From Rhinopomastus cyanomelas (lineage: Eukaryota; Chordata; Aves; Bucerotiformes; Rhinopomastidae), in assembly GCA_013400115.1 (NCBI GenBank), contig VXBP01005044.1, positions 18,623 to 82,622 of the forward strand: a stretch of 64,000 nt of DNA, read 5' to 3'. The notes under the pieces were generated by a model. The model saw only the letters and a list, made by a program, of their open reading frames with translations, was not told where the DNA came from and ran no database searches. This document shows positions 27,601 to 35,117 of this stretch, one piece after another; the stretch's first letter is position 1, and each line of letters begins with the position of its first letter. The position numbers and the translations under genes were made by a program.

Positions 27601-30600
27601 GCCCTGCAAAACAACAAGGAAAAAAACCCTGCATCTAAGAAAGCACTACCCACAAATACTTCAGACACAACCACAGTACTCACAAACCTAAAACCAGGCA
27701 CATTCCTGCTTTTGAAACAGTAGAATTCGCACATTTTAGATACCTCCTGTCCAAAAATTGTCCCTTTTCCTACCATAATCGTAAGATGCCTCTGCAGTAA
27801 CCACTGTTCATCTGACAGGGATTTATCAGAGACTAAATTTCTACGCTTTCCTTACAGATCTGCATAAAGCAGACTGCTTATGAGACAAATCTGTAAGAAT
27901 TATCTGGTTCTGTTCTCATTTGTGTCAACAGGAATCTCCACAGTGGGGGGGACACACACATCCACTTAAGGACTTCCCTTAAGTTCCCCCAGGCCAGAAA
28001 AAGAAGCCAGTGAATCACAGAATCATAGAATCATTACGGATTGGAAGGGACCTTGAAAGATCATCTAGTCCAATCCGCCTGCAACAGCAGGATCACCTAA
28101 ACCAAGTCACACAGGAACCCGTCCAGTCGGGTCTTGAACATCTCCAGTGAGGGAGACCTCCCATCGCGTGGACAGCAGACAGATGTGATGGGGAATAACA
28201 TTTTGAAACAACAAAACGAGGCTGGAAGTGTGATTTCGTGATGCTTTTGTCGCCATTTCTTTAACAACACCATTTTGAAAGCTTAGCTGTCTTTAACCAG
28301 GACTAGCAGGACTGACACGTAGCAGTAACTCACACCCCAGACACAACACATTGAAAGGTACGCTATATTCTGAAGGTAGCTATGCTGTATTTTTCCAGTG
28401 AGCAACTTGGAATCACTCTGTATGCTTCAAATTCCAAGCCTAGACCAGGTTTGTGGCCACCTGCGTTGATGTTCTTGCCATCCAACAAAGCAGACAGCAC
28501 CAGTTTGATACCGGAGCCGTCCTGGCCCGCCAGGGCGCAGCCGCAGAGCAGCAGCAGGAGGCCGAGAGCGCGGCCCGCAGGGACTTGGCCCCCGCCGGCC
28601 GCCGCCATCTATTAGATGCAATTGCTGCATCTAATCTCTAGAGCTGTGACAAAGGAGAAGGTGCAATAGGAGCAGCAGCAAAGTGGTGGAAAGAAGCCAA
28701 CTGGATAATGCAGCACCGCAGACAGGCATTTCATCAGCTCTCCATTCTGCCTGCGAATCCTGATCAGGGGTTACCACAGTGCTTAAAACTTTTCAGCTGC
28801 AAGCATGTCAAGACAAAGCAGTCTGTTTCCTGTCACTTTTCAATAAAACTGTACTGGAGTGTCCAGCAAGTTGTGTTCTAGTCCTATTAGACCCTGGGCT
28901 GAGAAGACCTTAGTAAACAACACACTAAAAACCAACAAGAGCCCCAAGCCAAGAAAAATAGCTGTAAATTCTTCCTATGCCCAGCAACGCTCCTGCAGCC
29001 TGGCATCTAAACACAAAAACCAGCTGAGTTCAAAGAATTTTACCTTGCTTGTCTTTGTGAGGTGCCACTGCACTGGCCGAGGTCCACATCAGATTGGGTC
29101 TAAACTCAGAGGGGGAAAAAGGAAAGCAAATTCAAACATTAGGTTAAAGCCACCTGCAGTATAAAATACTTTCTATGTGTTTTCACCCTCAGAAACTGAG
29201 CTGAGCAGCAACAGGCCCAAGAAAACAGCTGCAAGCCCAAGCTCCGTAGCCACCAGTGGATCTCTGGGGGAAGTTCAAAGGGTTCTAGTAAAAGGAATCT
29301 GTGCTCCCAAGCTCCTTTCTTTTAAAGCAAAAATGAAGTCTTCACTTGACAGCTGACAGGTTGAAAGACTTAATTACTTACAAAAGCCCAACCCTGTACC
29401 TGTGCACCAGGTGCCTTTTTATCTGAAGACAAGAGGGTGGAACAGAGCTGGCAATGTGGGACACTCAGAACTGAAAACAAACCCTCCTCTAACCAGAGGC
29501 TGGTCACAATTTCAGGCCCCCACAGTAACTAATCAACAGAAAAGCTTTAGATCTACTTACTCTTCTAGAAGAGAAACCCAGTAAGTCAGTGTCTTCATTC
29601 TCCACACAAGTAAGCAGCACTGGAAGAGCAAGGCACAGGAAACACAACAGACAGCAAATGTTAACTAAAAGGCATCTTAATACATTAATTAACTGTAGGC
29701 CATCCTAATTAGTAACACAACAGCAGAAACACAGAACAACTGGAGCTCTCTCCTAGGCAGAATTAATCAAGGCAGCAGGAATCTGGACACTGACTTTTGC
29801 AATAACACAATTTGAAAGCTACAGTCCAGATGAATTAATCTGGAAGTCATCAGGAAACTCAAGAAGCTGGTGTTTAAGGACCACAATAATAACAGCAGAA
29901 TTAACTACATACTGGTTGTATTGTGTTGCTGCTACCTTCAGGATAGCATAAACACATGAAAAGGAAAACAAAAAGGCAAAATAAAACATTCAAAATGTGC
30001 ACCTGCAGCATCAAGGCAAAAATGAAGGCTTCATGAAGCTTCCATGAACACTACACCCTCTCAGCAATTTTGCAACTCTTGGAAAACAAGATAATCAGGC
30101 AGAAAACCCCAGAAGATAAATCAAGTTCCTTTTAAAAAAAGCTTTTTGGTAACTTTGTCAAGCAAAACAGCAGGAAGGAAAGAGGAAATACTGATTAGTG
30201 GAAGATGGCCCTGTTCACTGCAGGGAGGCTGGACTAAAGAATTTTTCTAGAACCCTTCCAACCCAATGCAGTGTATCATTGCTTTTGCAAGTACTGGAAG
30301 GGTAGTAGGTAACTACCTTAATGTTCATTAGTCAAATTGTGAAATTTGACGGCCCATCTACTGATTGTCTTTAACAAACCATATAAAATATAACAGGGAA
30401 TAACGCACATAACAAGATTGCTGTAATCAGGAATTCCCGAATTGAAGTTTACCTTTCAATGCTTTTGACAGAGACCCGAAACCCCTCCCTCTCTCGTTTG
30501 GGTCTACAAAATCCTCTTGTAGTATGTTAAGGCACTTCCTTCAGAAAGAAAAGGTTTAAGATCAGTAAGGGCTTTCAGCTAGACATCAATTCATGAACTA

Positions 30601-31701
30601 AACTTGCCCACTTTCACCACATAACACCACAAATAACCAGTAATTAATGAAACATCACACACAAATTTTACTACCCTCTTCTAACAGCCAGAGAGGCCAT
30701 TTACTTCTATGACAGCAAATAAACATCCATAGCAGTGGTATTGGGAGCTTTTAGGTGAGCAGAATGTAAGGGAACTAGAACAAGCATTAGTAAGTCACTT
30801 TATCATCAACTTCAAATAACTACAAAACACGTGGGATTTACTCAAATGACACTAAAACGATTACTTTTTTTTGACTTGTGAAATACACATAGATATATTA
30901 GTAGGAGATAGTAGTTGCCCAGTAACTCAGCATTTACAAACACCCCAAGATAACACATTTCAAGTGTCTTTTCGCCTCTCCAAATGCTAGAATCTTCCAT
31001 CAACTGCCGGTTTCACACAAGTACATAACAAAAACGGATTCACTATGAACATTGCAGAAAACAAACACCAGCTTCTTCGTTTCCCCGAGGGTTCTTGGTA
31101 ATTATACAGTCAGAACTTAAAAACCTAATAGCCACTAGCAACACTATTCACGTACCCTAGAGCTTCCATTCGTCTTCTGCAGCCTTCACCACTGCTGCCG
31201 CCCACGAAAGACAAGCCGGGCTCTCTGATCATGATGGAATCCAACTTCAAAAAGAAAAAGCCCAATAAGCCAGCAGTGACAAACCCTGTTCCAGAAACCC
31301 TGCCGGTTCCTTGCAGCCTATTTTTCTCTGGAAAAACAAACCCGTTGAACGCAGCCTCCAGCCACCAACCCGCCGCCGCTTCAGTCCAACCTTCCCACCA
31401 CCTCGCACAGGGAAAAACACAACTTGAGCTCCTCAAACCCTCCTCTCTGGCCTTCTACCTTAAAAGACAACACTTCCTTTTCCCCACAGTTCTTCAACTC
31501 CGTATAGTCAGGCCCCGCTTGCCACCCCGAGCCGTGCCGACGCCAAGTTCCCTCCTCTACCCGCTTGTACCCAGCGGCTGCACCTACCCCTGACTCTCCT
31601 TTGGTCTCTTCTTCAGCCACCTGCCGGTTAAGGAACTGTCCCCTCCCACAGCCTCGCTGCAGGGCCGTTGAAGAGGGCGAAGCACGAATTCGGCGAGACA
31701 T
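3517..31701 (-). CDS. RNF17: RNF17 (TDRD4) multi-Tudor germ-cell protein, 32 coding exons, RING not found
   Basis: Spliced CDS read on the minus strand. Exons are listed separately; all junctions are GT-AG and phase-consistent, giving 1,463 codons plus stop. Seen: five extended Tudor modules at roughly residues 286-400, 542-660, 772-898, 1042-1165 and 1257-1368, each with a W/R-rich strand followed by an aromatic-Asp-aromatic-Gly motif such as FVDFGNS, YIDWGF and FVDYG. The segment SSPDVIIEEILEDDAE near residue 270 and the C-terminal exons match mammalian RNF17 as I remember it. Known of the family: Tudor domains bind symmetrically dimethylated arginine on PIWI proteins; RNF17 is needed for spermiogenesis and restrains piRNA ping-pong. 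Odd: human RNF17 is about 1,620 residues with an N-terminal RING and coiled coil; here the first 200 or so residues are unrelated and contain no RING-type Cys/His spacing. The start at 31,701 is chosen because exon 1 joins exon 2 in phase; 31,734 (in frame, better Kozak context) or 31,232 are alternatives. Confidence 0.9.
3958..4147 (-). CDS. RNF17: RNF17 coding exon 31
   Basis: Encodes YPIRAVRALLAGIKPAPYDE and IPYSPEWSMEALWAM, a conserved C-terminal block. Acceptor GTCTTAG, donor GTGAGA. Confidence 0.95.
4749..4884 (-). CDS. RNF17: RNF17 coding exon 30, Tudor 5 cage
   Basis: Encodes MPCLVEYQDGLWHRGKLL and KILVQFVDYG, nearly identical to mammalian RNF17. Acceptor TTTTCCAG, donor GTAAAT. Confidence 0.95.
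5695..5842 (-). CDS. RNF17: RNF17 coding exon 29, Tudor 5
   Basis: Encodes VYICFSPKNLMQGSAAETDS and LDEALRWCNKIVG. Acceptor CCGAGTAG after a pyrimidine run, donor GTACAT. Confidence 0.9.
6683..6793 (-). CDS. RNF17: RNF17 coding exon 28, start of Tudor module 5
   Basis: Encodes ELLEGDAPVLPSYVLPSLPV and VTVTHLVTPRE. About 18 residues present before this point in the human protein have no counterpart here. Confidence 0.88.
6984..7008. repeat. (AC)n microsatellite beside an RNF17 splice donor
   Basis: About 12 uninterrupted AC units. On the transcribed (minus) strand this is a UG repeat starting about six bases after the GT of the exon 27 donor. Confidence 0.95.
7015..7140 (-). CDS. RNF17: RNF17 coding exon 27
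   Basis: Encodes KLPRNPWGKVSIRLYFGGMS and then FMVYQKYCVAEG. The donor GTGAGA is followed within six bases by a GU-dinucleotide repeat. Confidence 0.93.
7669..7749 (-). CDS. RNF17: RNF17 coding exon 26
   Basis: Encodes VGKVWQQDAVSCLQELLINE and ends IHIQ in phase 0. Acceptor TTACCAG, donor GTACTT. Confidence 0.92.
8207..8326 (-). CDS. RNF17: RNF17 coding exon 25, Tudor 4 cage
   Basis: Encodes VQYIDWGFRELIPQCHLYPT and HCQLYGIVP. Acceptor T-run then ACAG, donor GTAAGT. Confidence 0.95.
9062..9228 (-). CDS. RNF17: RNF17 coding exon 24, Tudor 4
   Basis: Encodes CLGLLETYHWKKGEACIVRG and SDTMWYRGKVTG, nearly identical to mammalian RNF17. Acceptor CCCCAG, donor GTAGGC. Confidence 0.95.
10521..10837 (-). 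CDS. RNF17: RNF17 coding exon 23, linker and start of Tudor module 4
   Basis: The longest coding exon. A polar linker with SKKGLEVPSEQENPQ precedes FQAVVSWVEHDGTIYVIPK, the first Tudor 4 strands. Acceptor CTGTTAG, donor GTAAGA. Confidence 0.92.
11134..11246 (-). CDS. RNF17: RNF17 coding exon 22
   Basis: Encodes ESDGAGAVPVKILCRDEMGK and then HLVQKGLALRN. Acceptor CCTTCCAG, donor GTTTGG (weak after GT). Confidence 0.9.
11785..12052 (-). mobile_element. CR1 LINE fragment
   Basis: Antisense copy of the CR1 3' region: the run from TCACAGAGCATTAGGGACTG through 'cctgttccagtgctctg' is the standard CR1 tail read backwards. Intronic in RNF17. Confidence 0.85.
12303..12393 (-). CDS. RNF17: RNF17 coding exon 21
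   Basis: Encodes RPTGESAQWTATVCEYLSDY. The acceptor TGTGTTAG was chosen because the AG 8 bases downstream would create an immediate stop. Confidence 0.9.
12914..13385 (-). mobile_element. CR1 LINE fragment
   Basis: Antisense CR1. The 3' end begins near the 'acagaatcgcagaacattag' motif, followed by the TCCAGGCT/CTCCTTCAGCC and TTCTTGGCCACA segments of the ORF2 end. It abuts coding exon 20. Confidence 0.85.
13474..13592 (-). CDS. RNF17: RNF17 coding exon 20, Tudor 3 cage
   Basis: Encodes VMLYDSGAEKTVTVACLRKL and ends ATECSLVDI, as in mammals. Acceptor GCACCAG, donor GTAGCT. Confidence 0.92.
14613..14763 (-). CDS. RNF17: RNF17 coding exon 19, Tudor 3
   Basis: Encodes SLQEKMAAVYGESQPQSLKW and SDVKKWQRGQISRVV. 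Acceptor GATGTTAG selected by phase; a nearer GCAG would break the frame. Confidence 0.88.
15333..15551 (-). CDS. RNF17: RNF17 coding exon 18, start of Tudor module 3
   Basis: Encodes a linker and then IQVRISHVVSPSKIFVQRL. Acceptor TTTACAG, donor GTACTA (non-consensus after position 4). Confidence 0.88.
15971..16073 (-). CDS. RNF17: RNF17 coding exon 17
   Basis: Encodes DNILSVELIDSAVHGRNFSV and then LVEEDLASYISG. The acceptor TTTCAG at 16,074 was chosen over the one 9 bases upstream because only it keeps the frame. Confidence 0.88.
16699..16819 (-). CDS. RNF17: RNF17 coding exon 16
   Basis: Encodes AIRCRLACIQPYRGACEWSR, the SN-like segment after Tudor 2. Acceptor TTCTTCAG, donor GTGAGT. Confidence 0.9.
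18010..18290 (-). mobile_element. CR1 LINE fragment
   Basis: Antisense piece of the CR1 ORF2 end, recognisable by GAGGGGCCCAGAACTGAACA and CTGGCCTTCTTGACC. The 3' end is missing. Confidence 0.8.
18581..18696 (-). CDS. RNF17: RNF17 coding exon 15, Tudor 2 cage
   Basis: Encodes EVVVKFVDFGNSACLPLADL; the F-V-D-F-G-N motif supplies aromatic cage residues. Acceptor ACTTGCAG, donor GTAAAT. Confidence 0.92.
19101..19278 (-). CDS. RNF17: RNF17 coding exon 14, Tudor 2
   Basis: Encodes YESENLENLEIVCPLDGQAC followed by AKREDGRWCRARIV. Acceptor CTTTCAG, donor GTGAGG. Confidence 0.92.
19732..19858 (-). CDS. RNF17: RNF17 coding exon 13, start of Tudor module 2
   Basis: Encodes VSVVICHINSPGDFYLHL, highly similar to the mammalian protein. 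Acceptor TGTTTAG, donor GTAAGT. Confidence 0.92.
20735..20925 (-). CDS. RNF17: RNF17 coding exon 12
   Basis: Encodes RRVWEDEARTQFSTMVKNK and later VPVSVKDALVFLDYA, the SN-like half following Tudor 1. Acceptor CTAACAG, donor GTATGT. Confidence 0.92.
21823..21988 (-). CDS. RNF17: RNF17 coding exon 11
   Basis: Encodes FVPTERPESAALQVIETDD and onward to QCSLKDIVPRSE, matching the conserved C-S-L-K-D-I-V-P segment of RNF17. Acceptor CCAACAG, donor GTAAGG. Confidence 0.92.
22324..22513 (-). CDS. RNF17: RNF17 coding exon 10, Tudor 1 core
   Basis: Encodes GKWCRGVITELIPQNSGN and later FLIDFGSC, the Tudor W/R strand and the DFG turn. The donor GTACGT leaves two bases. Confidence 0.9.
23305..23460 (-). 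CDS. RNF17: RNF17 coding exon 9, start of Tudor module 1
   Basis: Encodes AELVLVSHIINPCHFYVQ, the first strands of the SN-like/Tudor fold, as in mammalian RNF17. Acceptor CGTTCAG, donor GTAAAC. Confidence 0.9.
23740..24205 (+). mobile_element. CR1 LINE fragment
   Basis: Sense-orientation CR1: GGAGAAGCTAAAGGAGTTGG, TTGGACATTAGGACAAACTT, CAGGCTGCCCAGGGAG, and the final TCTTTTCCAACCTGAATGA. Confidence 0.85.
25110..25300 (-). mobile_element. possible old CR1 fragment
   Basis: Diverged antisense CR1-like sequence (CTCTGGGGTCCAGAACCAGA, CTTCTCCAGATTCAGTCTCA). No 3' tail seen. Confidence 0.4.
25679..25929 (-). CDS. RNF17: RNF17 coding exon 8, SSPDV motif
   Basis: Encodes an acidic/Ser linker ending SSPDVIIEEILEDDAE, a strongly conserved RNF17 signature just before the first Tudor module. 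Acceptor CCTACAG, donor GTAAGC. Confidence 0.88.
26949..27049 (-). CDS. RNF17: RNF17 coding exon 7
   Basis: The donor GTACTT is good; the acceptor (AAACAG) is weaker. The frame fixed by both neighbours is open and encodes ILKYLERKVKQERVKFAV. A second open frame exists, but its phase does not fit. Confidence 0.55.
27504..27603 (-). CDS. RNF17: RNF17 coding exon 6
   Basis: Acceptor TTTTGCAG, donor GTGAGT. It encodes a polar linker containing CPSTQKENVEHLIPSSGG. Ends in phase 0. Confidence 0.65.
28012..28170 (-). mobile_element. CR1 LINE 3' fragment
   Basis: Begins with TCACAGAATCATAGAATCAT and GATTGGAAGGGACCTTGAAA, the antisense CR1 tail. It sits directly beside the VDAC1 retrocopy. Confidence 0.9.
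28180..28512 (-). pseudogene. VDAC1: VDAC1 retrocopy fragment (last 30 codons plus 3' UTR)
   Basis: On the minus strand from 28,512 the frame reads GIKLVLSALLDGKNINAGG and then HKPGLGLEFEA, the C-terminal beta strands of the mitochondrial porin VDAC1 without introns. The expected stop TAA after GCA has become TAC at 28,422-28,420. The following bases (for example around 28,364-28,384) resemble the VDAC1 3' UTR as I recall it, continuing perhaps to about 28,200 before a CR1 fragment begins. The copy lacks everything upstream of the last 30 codons, so it is a 5'-truncated, non-functional processed copy. No poly(A) tail is visible. It lies in an RNF17 intron in the same orientation. The VDAC family assignment is firm; VDAC1 over VDAC2/3 rests on a few residues and the 3' UTR. 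Confidence 0.75.
28513..28608 (-). other. GC-rich signal-peptide-like leader fused to the VDAC1 fragment
   Basis: Starts ATGGCGGCGGCC and encodes MAAAGGGQVPAGRALGLLLL followed by CGCALAGQDGS, a textbook secretory signal peptide with an Ala-X-Ala-like end, then runs in frame into the VDAC1 fragment to give an 81-codon frame. The base composition (very GC-rich) contrasts sharply with the surrounding AT-rich intron. It looks like the 5' end of an unrelated mRNA or first exon. I cannot name the source gene. Confidence 0.6.
28611..28635. repeat. perfect 10-bp inverted repeat with 5-bp loop
   Basis: Arms ATTAGATGCA and TGCATCTAAT separated by ATTGC, sitting three bases upstream of the ATG of the chimeric retrocopy. 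It could be part of its insertion scar. Confidence 0.8.
29044..29099 (-). CDS. RNF17: RNF17 coding exon 5
   Basis: Preceded by a long pyrimidine tract and TTTAG; the donor is GTAAAA. It encodes TQSDVDLGQCSGTSQRQA, weakly resembling the mammalian segment that follows the coiled coil. Confidence 0.6.
29561..29619 (-). CDS. RNF17: RNF17 coding exon 4
   Basis: The acceptor is CTCTTCCAG and the donor is a consensus GTAAGT. It encodes LLTCVENEDTDLLGFSSRR and ends in phase 0. Confidence 0.6.
30453..30538 (-). CDS. RNF17: RNF17 coding exon 3
   Basis: The acceptor follows TTTCTGAAG; the donor is GTAAAC. It encodes KCLNILQEDFVDPNERG and onward, open in the only frame that fits both neighbours. Not alignable to the RING or coiled coil of mammalian RNF17. 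Confidence 0.55.
31156..31244 (-). CDS. RNF17: RNF17 coding exon 2
   Basis: A strong pyrimidine tract and AAG acceptor precede it, and a GTACGT donor follows. It encodes LDSIMIREPGLSFVGGSSG and ends with two bases left over. It contains an internal ATG at 31,232 that could be the start if exon 1 is noncoding. Not recognised in mammalian RNF17. Confidence 0.55.
31588..31701 (-). CDS. RNF17: RNF17 coding exon 1 (tentative)
   Basis: Open frame of 38 codons beginning MSRRIRASPSS in the CpG-rich promoter region. It ends at a plausible donor (GTAGGT) in phase 0, which joins exon 2 without a stop. An in-frame ATG lies 11 codons upstream at 31,734. No homology recognised; it could instead be 5' UTR. 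Confidence 0.45.
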
Positions 31702-31763
31702 CAACCCGCAAAACACCCCCGCCCCACACACCATCTCACCGCCACACCCTGCCGCACGCTAAA

Positions 31764-31897
31764 ATAGCCACCGCAACAGCCAATCGGCGCCGGCCCCTAG
31801 CTCCCCTCGCAGCCAATCATGCCGAGAGGCGCGAACGGAAGGGCGCCTGTTGCTAGGGCCCGAGCGGGCAGCCTTCGCCGCCGCCATTTTGTCAGCC
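31764..31897. repeat. promoter tandem duplication, copy 1
   Basis: About 134 bp repeated at 31,935-32,067 (offset 170-171 bp) with a handful of substitutions and one indel. It carries two CCAAT boxes, an AACGG core, GTTGCTAGG and an intact GCCGCCATTTTG. Confidence 0.9.
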
Positions 31898-31934
31898 GCA
31901 CCCCACCTCGGCACCGAGCCTCGCCGCGCGCCAA

Positions 31935-32067
31935 AAGTCCACCGCAACAGCCAATCGGCGCCGGCCCCAGCTCCCCTCGCAGCCAATCATGCCGAGAGGC
32001 GCGAACGGCAGGGCGCCTGTTGCTATGGCCCGTGCGGGCAGCCTTCACCGCCGCCAGTTTGTCAGCC
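31935..32067. repeat. promoter tandem duplication, copy 2
   Basis: Second copy of the block at 31,764-31,897. The two CCAAT boxes and AACGG are kept, but the YY1-like core is changed from CCATTTTG to CCAGTTTG and GTTGCTAGG to GTTGCTATGG. Confidence 0.9.
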
Positions 32068-32391
32068 CGAGGTGGCTCCTGTACCCCCCACCACCCCGCT
32101 CTCCTGTTACTGATGTAGCGGAGAAAGGGAACTGCTAGTAAGGAATTGCCTTAGTTAAAGGTCTGGATGCTATTTGAAACCTGCAGCATAAAGGTCCTGG
32201 CACCAGCAGCTGTGATCTCTCCTTGCAGTTTAAGTTTTTCTGACTTGGTCTGCTGCAGGATGCCAAGGAACAGTCCCTCCATCCCACCAAAATCATTTTG
32301 TTTGGAGAGCAGCAAGTAAATAAGTTGAGTAAAGGAAAAGTTAAATGACAGAAGCTGTCTAACAGCCAGTGTTTCAGTGCTTCTTCTGTTT

Positions 32392-32745
32392 CATGGAATC
32401 ACTTAATCATTTAGGTTGGAAAAGGCCTTTAACATCATGGAGTCCAACCGCGAACCTAACTCTGCTAAGTCTGCTGCTAAACCCTGTCCTTAACCTAACA
32501 GAGGCACAGAATCACCAATCATGCAGGATTGGAAGGGAACTCAAAAGGTCATCTAGTCCACTCCCCTCACCACAGCAGGATCACCTGCCTAACCTCCAGA
32601 CCTACGCAATTTTAAAAAGCAACCAGACATGGTGATTACCTGAGCTGCCTGTTCCAAGGCCTGGTGACCCTTTCCATTAAGAACTTTTTCCTCATTGCCC
32701 AGCATAAACTTCTCCTGCTGCAACGAGTCCATTTCCATTTGTTAT
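32392..32745 (-). mobile_element. two antisense CR1 fragments
   Basis: Two antisense CR1 3' ends, at about 32,393 and 32,506 (GGTTGGAAAAGGCC and GATTGGAAGGGAACTC), followed by body sequence containing AAGAACTTTTTCCTCATTGC. One copy has inserted into or beside the other. Confidence 0.8.
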
Positions 32746-33794
32746 AACCTTGTATTTCCTCCTCCCAAGCGGCCACAGCCTGGGAAAACAATAGCCACGG
32801 CAGCAGCTTGCCGTTGCAGGGCTCATCTCTTAGCTCTGCTTCTGCAACTGCTGGGAGCTGGTTTTGGTTAGTCAGTAGCAGGGTGGCCTGCAAATGCCCC
32901 CAAACAGGGGGAAGGCAGTGAGATGGTCAGTGTGCTAGTGCCTCCACGGGCCAGTGATGGGTATCTGGAGCACACAATGACACTCTTCCTGGTCCCCAGG
33001 TATTTTAAGAGAGTCTTTTTCATTTGGTGAAGAAGATAAGAAGTGAAAAGCTAATCAGCTGCCCAGGGAGCAAGGGAATTTGGCTGCTAAACAAACAAAA
33101 GCTGTCTGCCATCCGATGCAGCCCAAGATTTCTCAGAGGGGCAACAACGGTGTCGCTTTAGTCCCCCATCATGAGTGCTCATGGACATGGTCCTTTGCTC
33201 CTTGGTGGTTCCCGGCATCCCAGCCAGGGTGGGAGAGCTCACTTGAGACCAGCTCAGACCAGCCCATGTCACCTCTCTGAAGCGCTCAGACCTAACTGTC
33301 AGTCTGCTTCTCATTAGACTTTCCTAATCTATTTCTTCGGGATTTTTGCTTCATAATTTTCTGGCAAATGTAAATTCATTCTCCTTTCATCCTGCTGCTA
33401 TCTCCCATGTAGCTGCACTTTTTAGGGGAAGCTGTTTGGGCCATGTTTATCTTCCTCGTATATATCTTGATAAGCTTTTAATCACGTTTGTGAATTAAAT
33501 CATCAAGGAAAAAACAACAAACCAAAACAAAATCCTCAAAATTGAATTAAGTATTGAAATAAAATGATGAGGATCACATCTAAAATATTTCACTCCTGAA
33601 AATTATATGGATTGTGTCTGACCAGGTGTTTTTCAGAGTTGAGTAAAATTAGTAAACTGAGAAAATAGGGAAAATAAACAGCCTTCAAGTGTTAATGCTG
33701 TAATTAACAGCAGAGATACATCAGATCCCACGTGGGCTGGGCTTAGCGCTCTGCTTCTTTCTGCATCCTTTCTCTTCTTGACTCTGGGCCCCTC

Positions 33795-34218
33795 AGTTCC
33801 AGAAGGACACAGAGAGAGTCCAGGGCAGAGCCACAAAGATGGTGACGGGAGGGGAATGTCTCCCTGATGATGAAAGGCTGAGGGAGCTGGGTGTGTTTAG
33901 CTTGGAGAAATGAAAACTGAGGGGTGAGCTCATTAATGTTGATAAATATGTGAAGGATGAGTGTCGGGAGGATTGATCCAGGCTCTGTGCCAGGGGAAAT
34001 TTAGGCTTGAGGTGAGGAGAAAATTCTTCACCGAGAGTCATTGGCCACTGGAATGGCCTGCCCAGGGAGGTGGTGGAGTCGCCAACTCTGGAACTGTTCA
34101 AGGCAGGATTGGACGTGGCACTTGGTGCCATGGTCTAGCCTTGAGCTCTGTGGTGACAGGTTGGACTTGATGATCTATGAGGTCTCTTCCAACCTTGATA
34201 ATACTGTGATACTGTGAT
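33795..34218 (+). mobile_element. CR1 LINE with intact 3' end
   Basis: Sense CR1 running to GAGGTCTCTTCCAACCTTGA and a terminal ATACTGTG-type repeat at about 34,199-34,218. Confidence 0.9.
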
Positions 34219-34219
34219 C

Positions 34220-34478
34220 TAGTAATAGGCAATGGGTGTGAGCTGGAACATAGGAGGTTCTATGTGAATATGAGAAAGAACTTCTCAATGAGGGTGACAG
34301 AGCCCTGGCAGGGGCTGCCCAGGGGTGTTGTGGAGTCTCCGTCTCTGGAGATGTTTAAAACCCGCCTGGTCATGTCCATGTGCAACTGGATCTAGGGGAT
34401 CCTGCTGTGTCAGGGGGATTGGACTGGATGATCTTTCAAGGTCCCTTCCAATCCCTAACGTTCTGTGATTGTGTGGCT
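34220..34478 (+). mobile_element. second CR1 LINE 3' fragment, adjacent
   Basis: A separate CR1 subfamily directly abutting the previous one: GGGGATTGGACTGGATGATC through CCCTTCCAATCCCTAACG and a GTTCTGTGATTGTGT tail. Confidence 0.85.
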
Positions 34479-35117
34479 TTAATTTATTCCTTTCCTGTAT
34501 TTCTCTGTTTCTTGGAAATGTAGAAAACCTGCCACCCCCTCCTCTTTTCAGCCATTGCACAGTCCCAAGAAAACTTCTAACCCCTGGGAACCCCTGTGAA
34601 ACGGGTACAGGAACACACGTGTGCGTGAACTACACGTGCACACACCTCTTAAATCCCGCTGAGCTCTCAGTGTCTCTTCATTCCCAGGCTTTTCCTTACA
34701 CCATCAGCACTCCAATGTTTACAATGAATGTGCTCACTGAAGCGTTTCCAAGGAAACCAGAAATCAGGCCAGTTCCAACCACTGTGGCTGGAAAGTGAAA
34801 CGGGAGGAGGGTGGTGATACCTCACCCAGTCTTTGATGACTGCACTGGAGATCTGTGTCTGGTTTTTTTCCGCCTTGTTCTCAGCTCCTTCACCTCCACC
34901 CACAGAAGTGCTCTGGGTAAATCTCCTTTCGCAGCCGTGGGGATGATGCCCTTCTAATGCTGTTGCTGACTGATGGGGGGAAAACTGTTGCACGCACAGG
35001 GCAAGGAGTATCGTCTGAGACACATTGCCGCCCTGCACAGTTTGCAAGTGCTAGTCACAGAGTCCATCCAAGCAAGTAGATGACACTATTCTTCCCCCAG
35101 GTAGGCAGCAGATGAGT

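Larger units (their letters stand above)
31560..32095. promoter_or_regulatory. CpG-rich promoter of RNF17, possibly bidirectional
   Basis: A CpG-dense segment right upstream of the first RNF17 exon. It holds four CCAAT boxes (31,780-31,784; 31,812-31,816; 31,951-31,955; 31,982-31,986), GC-rich boxes, and a GCCGCCATTTTG element (31,882-31,893) matching the YY1 core. MYB-like cores are present: CGGTTA at about 31,624, and AACGG in each duplicated block. A-MYB is known to drive pachytene piRNA-pathway genes, so these sites fit, but binding is inferred. No TATA box. No plus-strand gene was recognised downstream. Confidence 0.65.
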
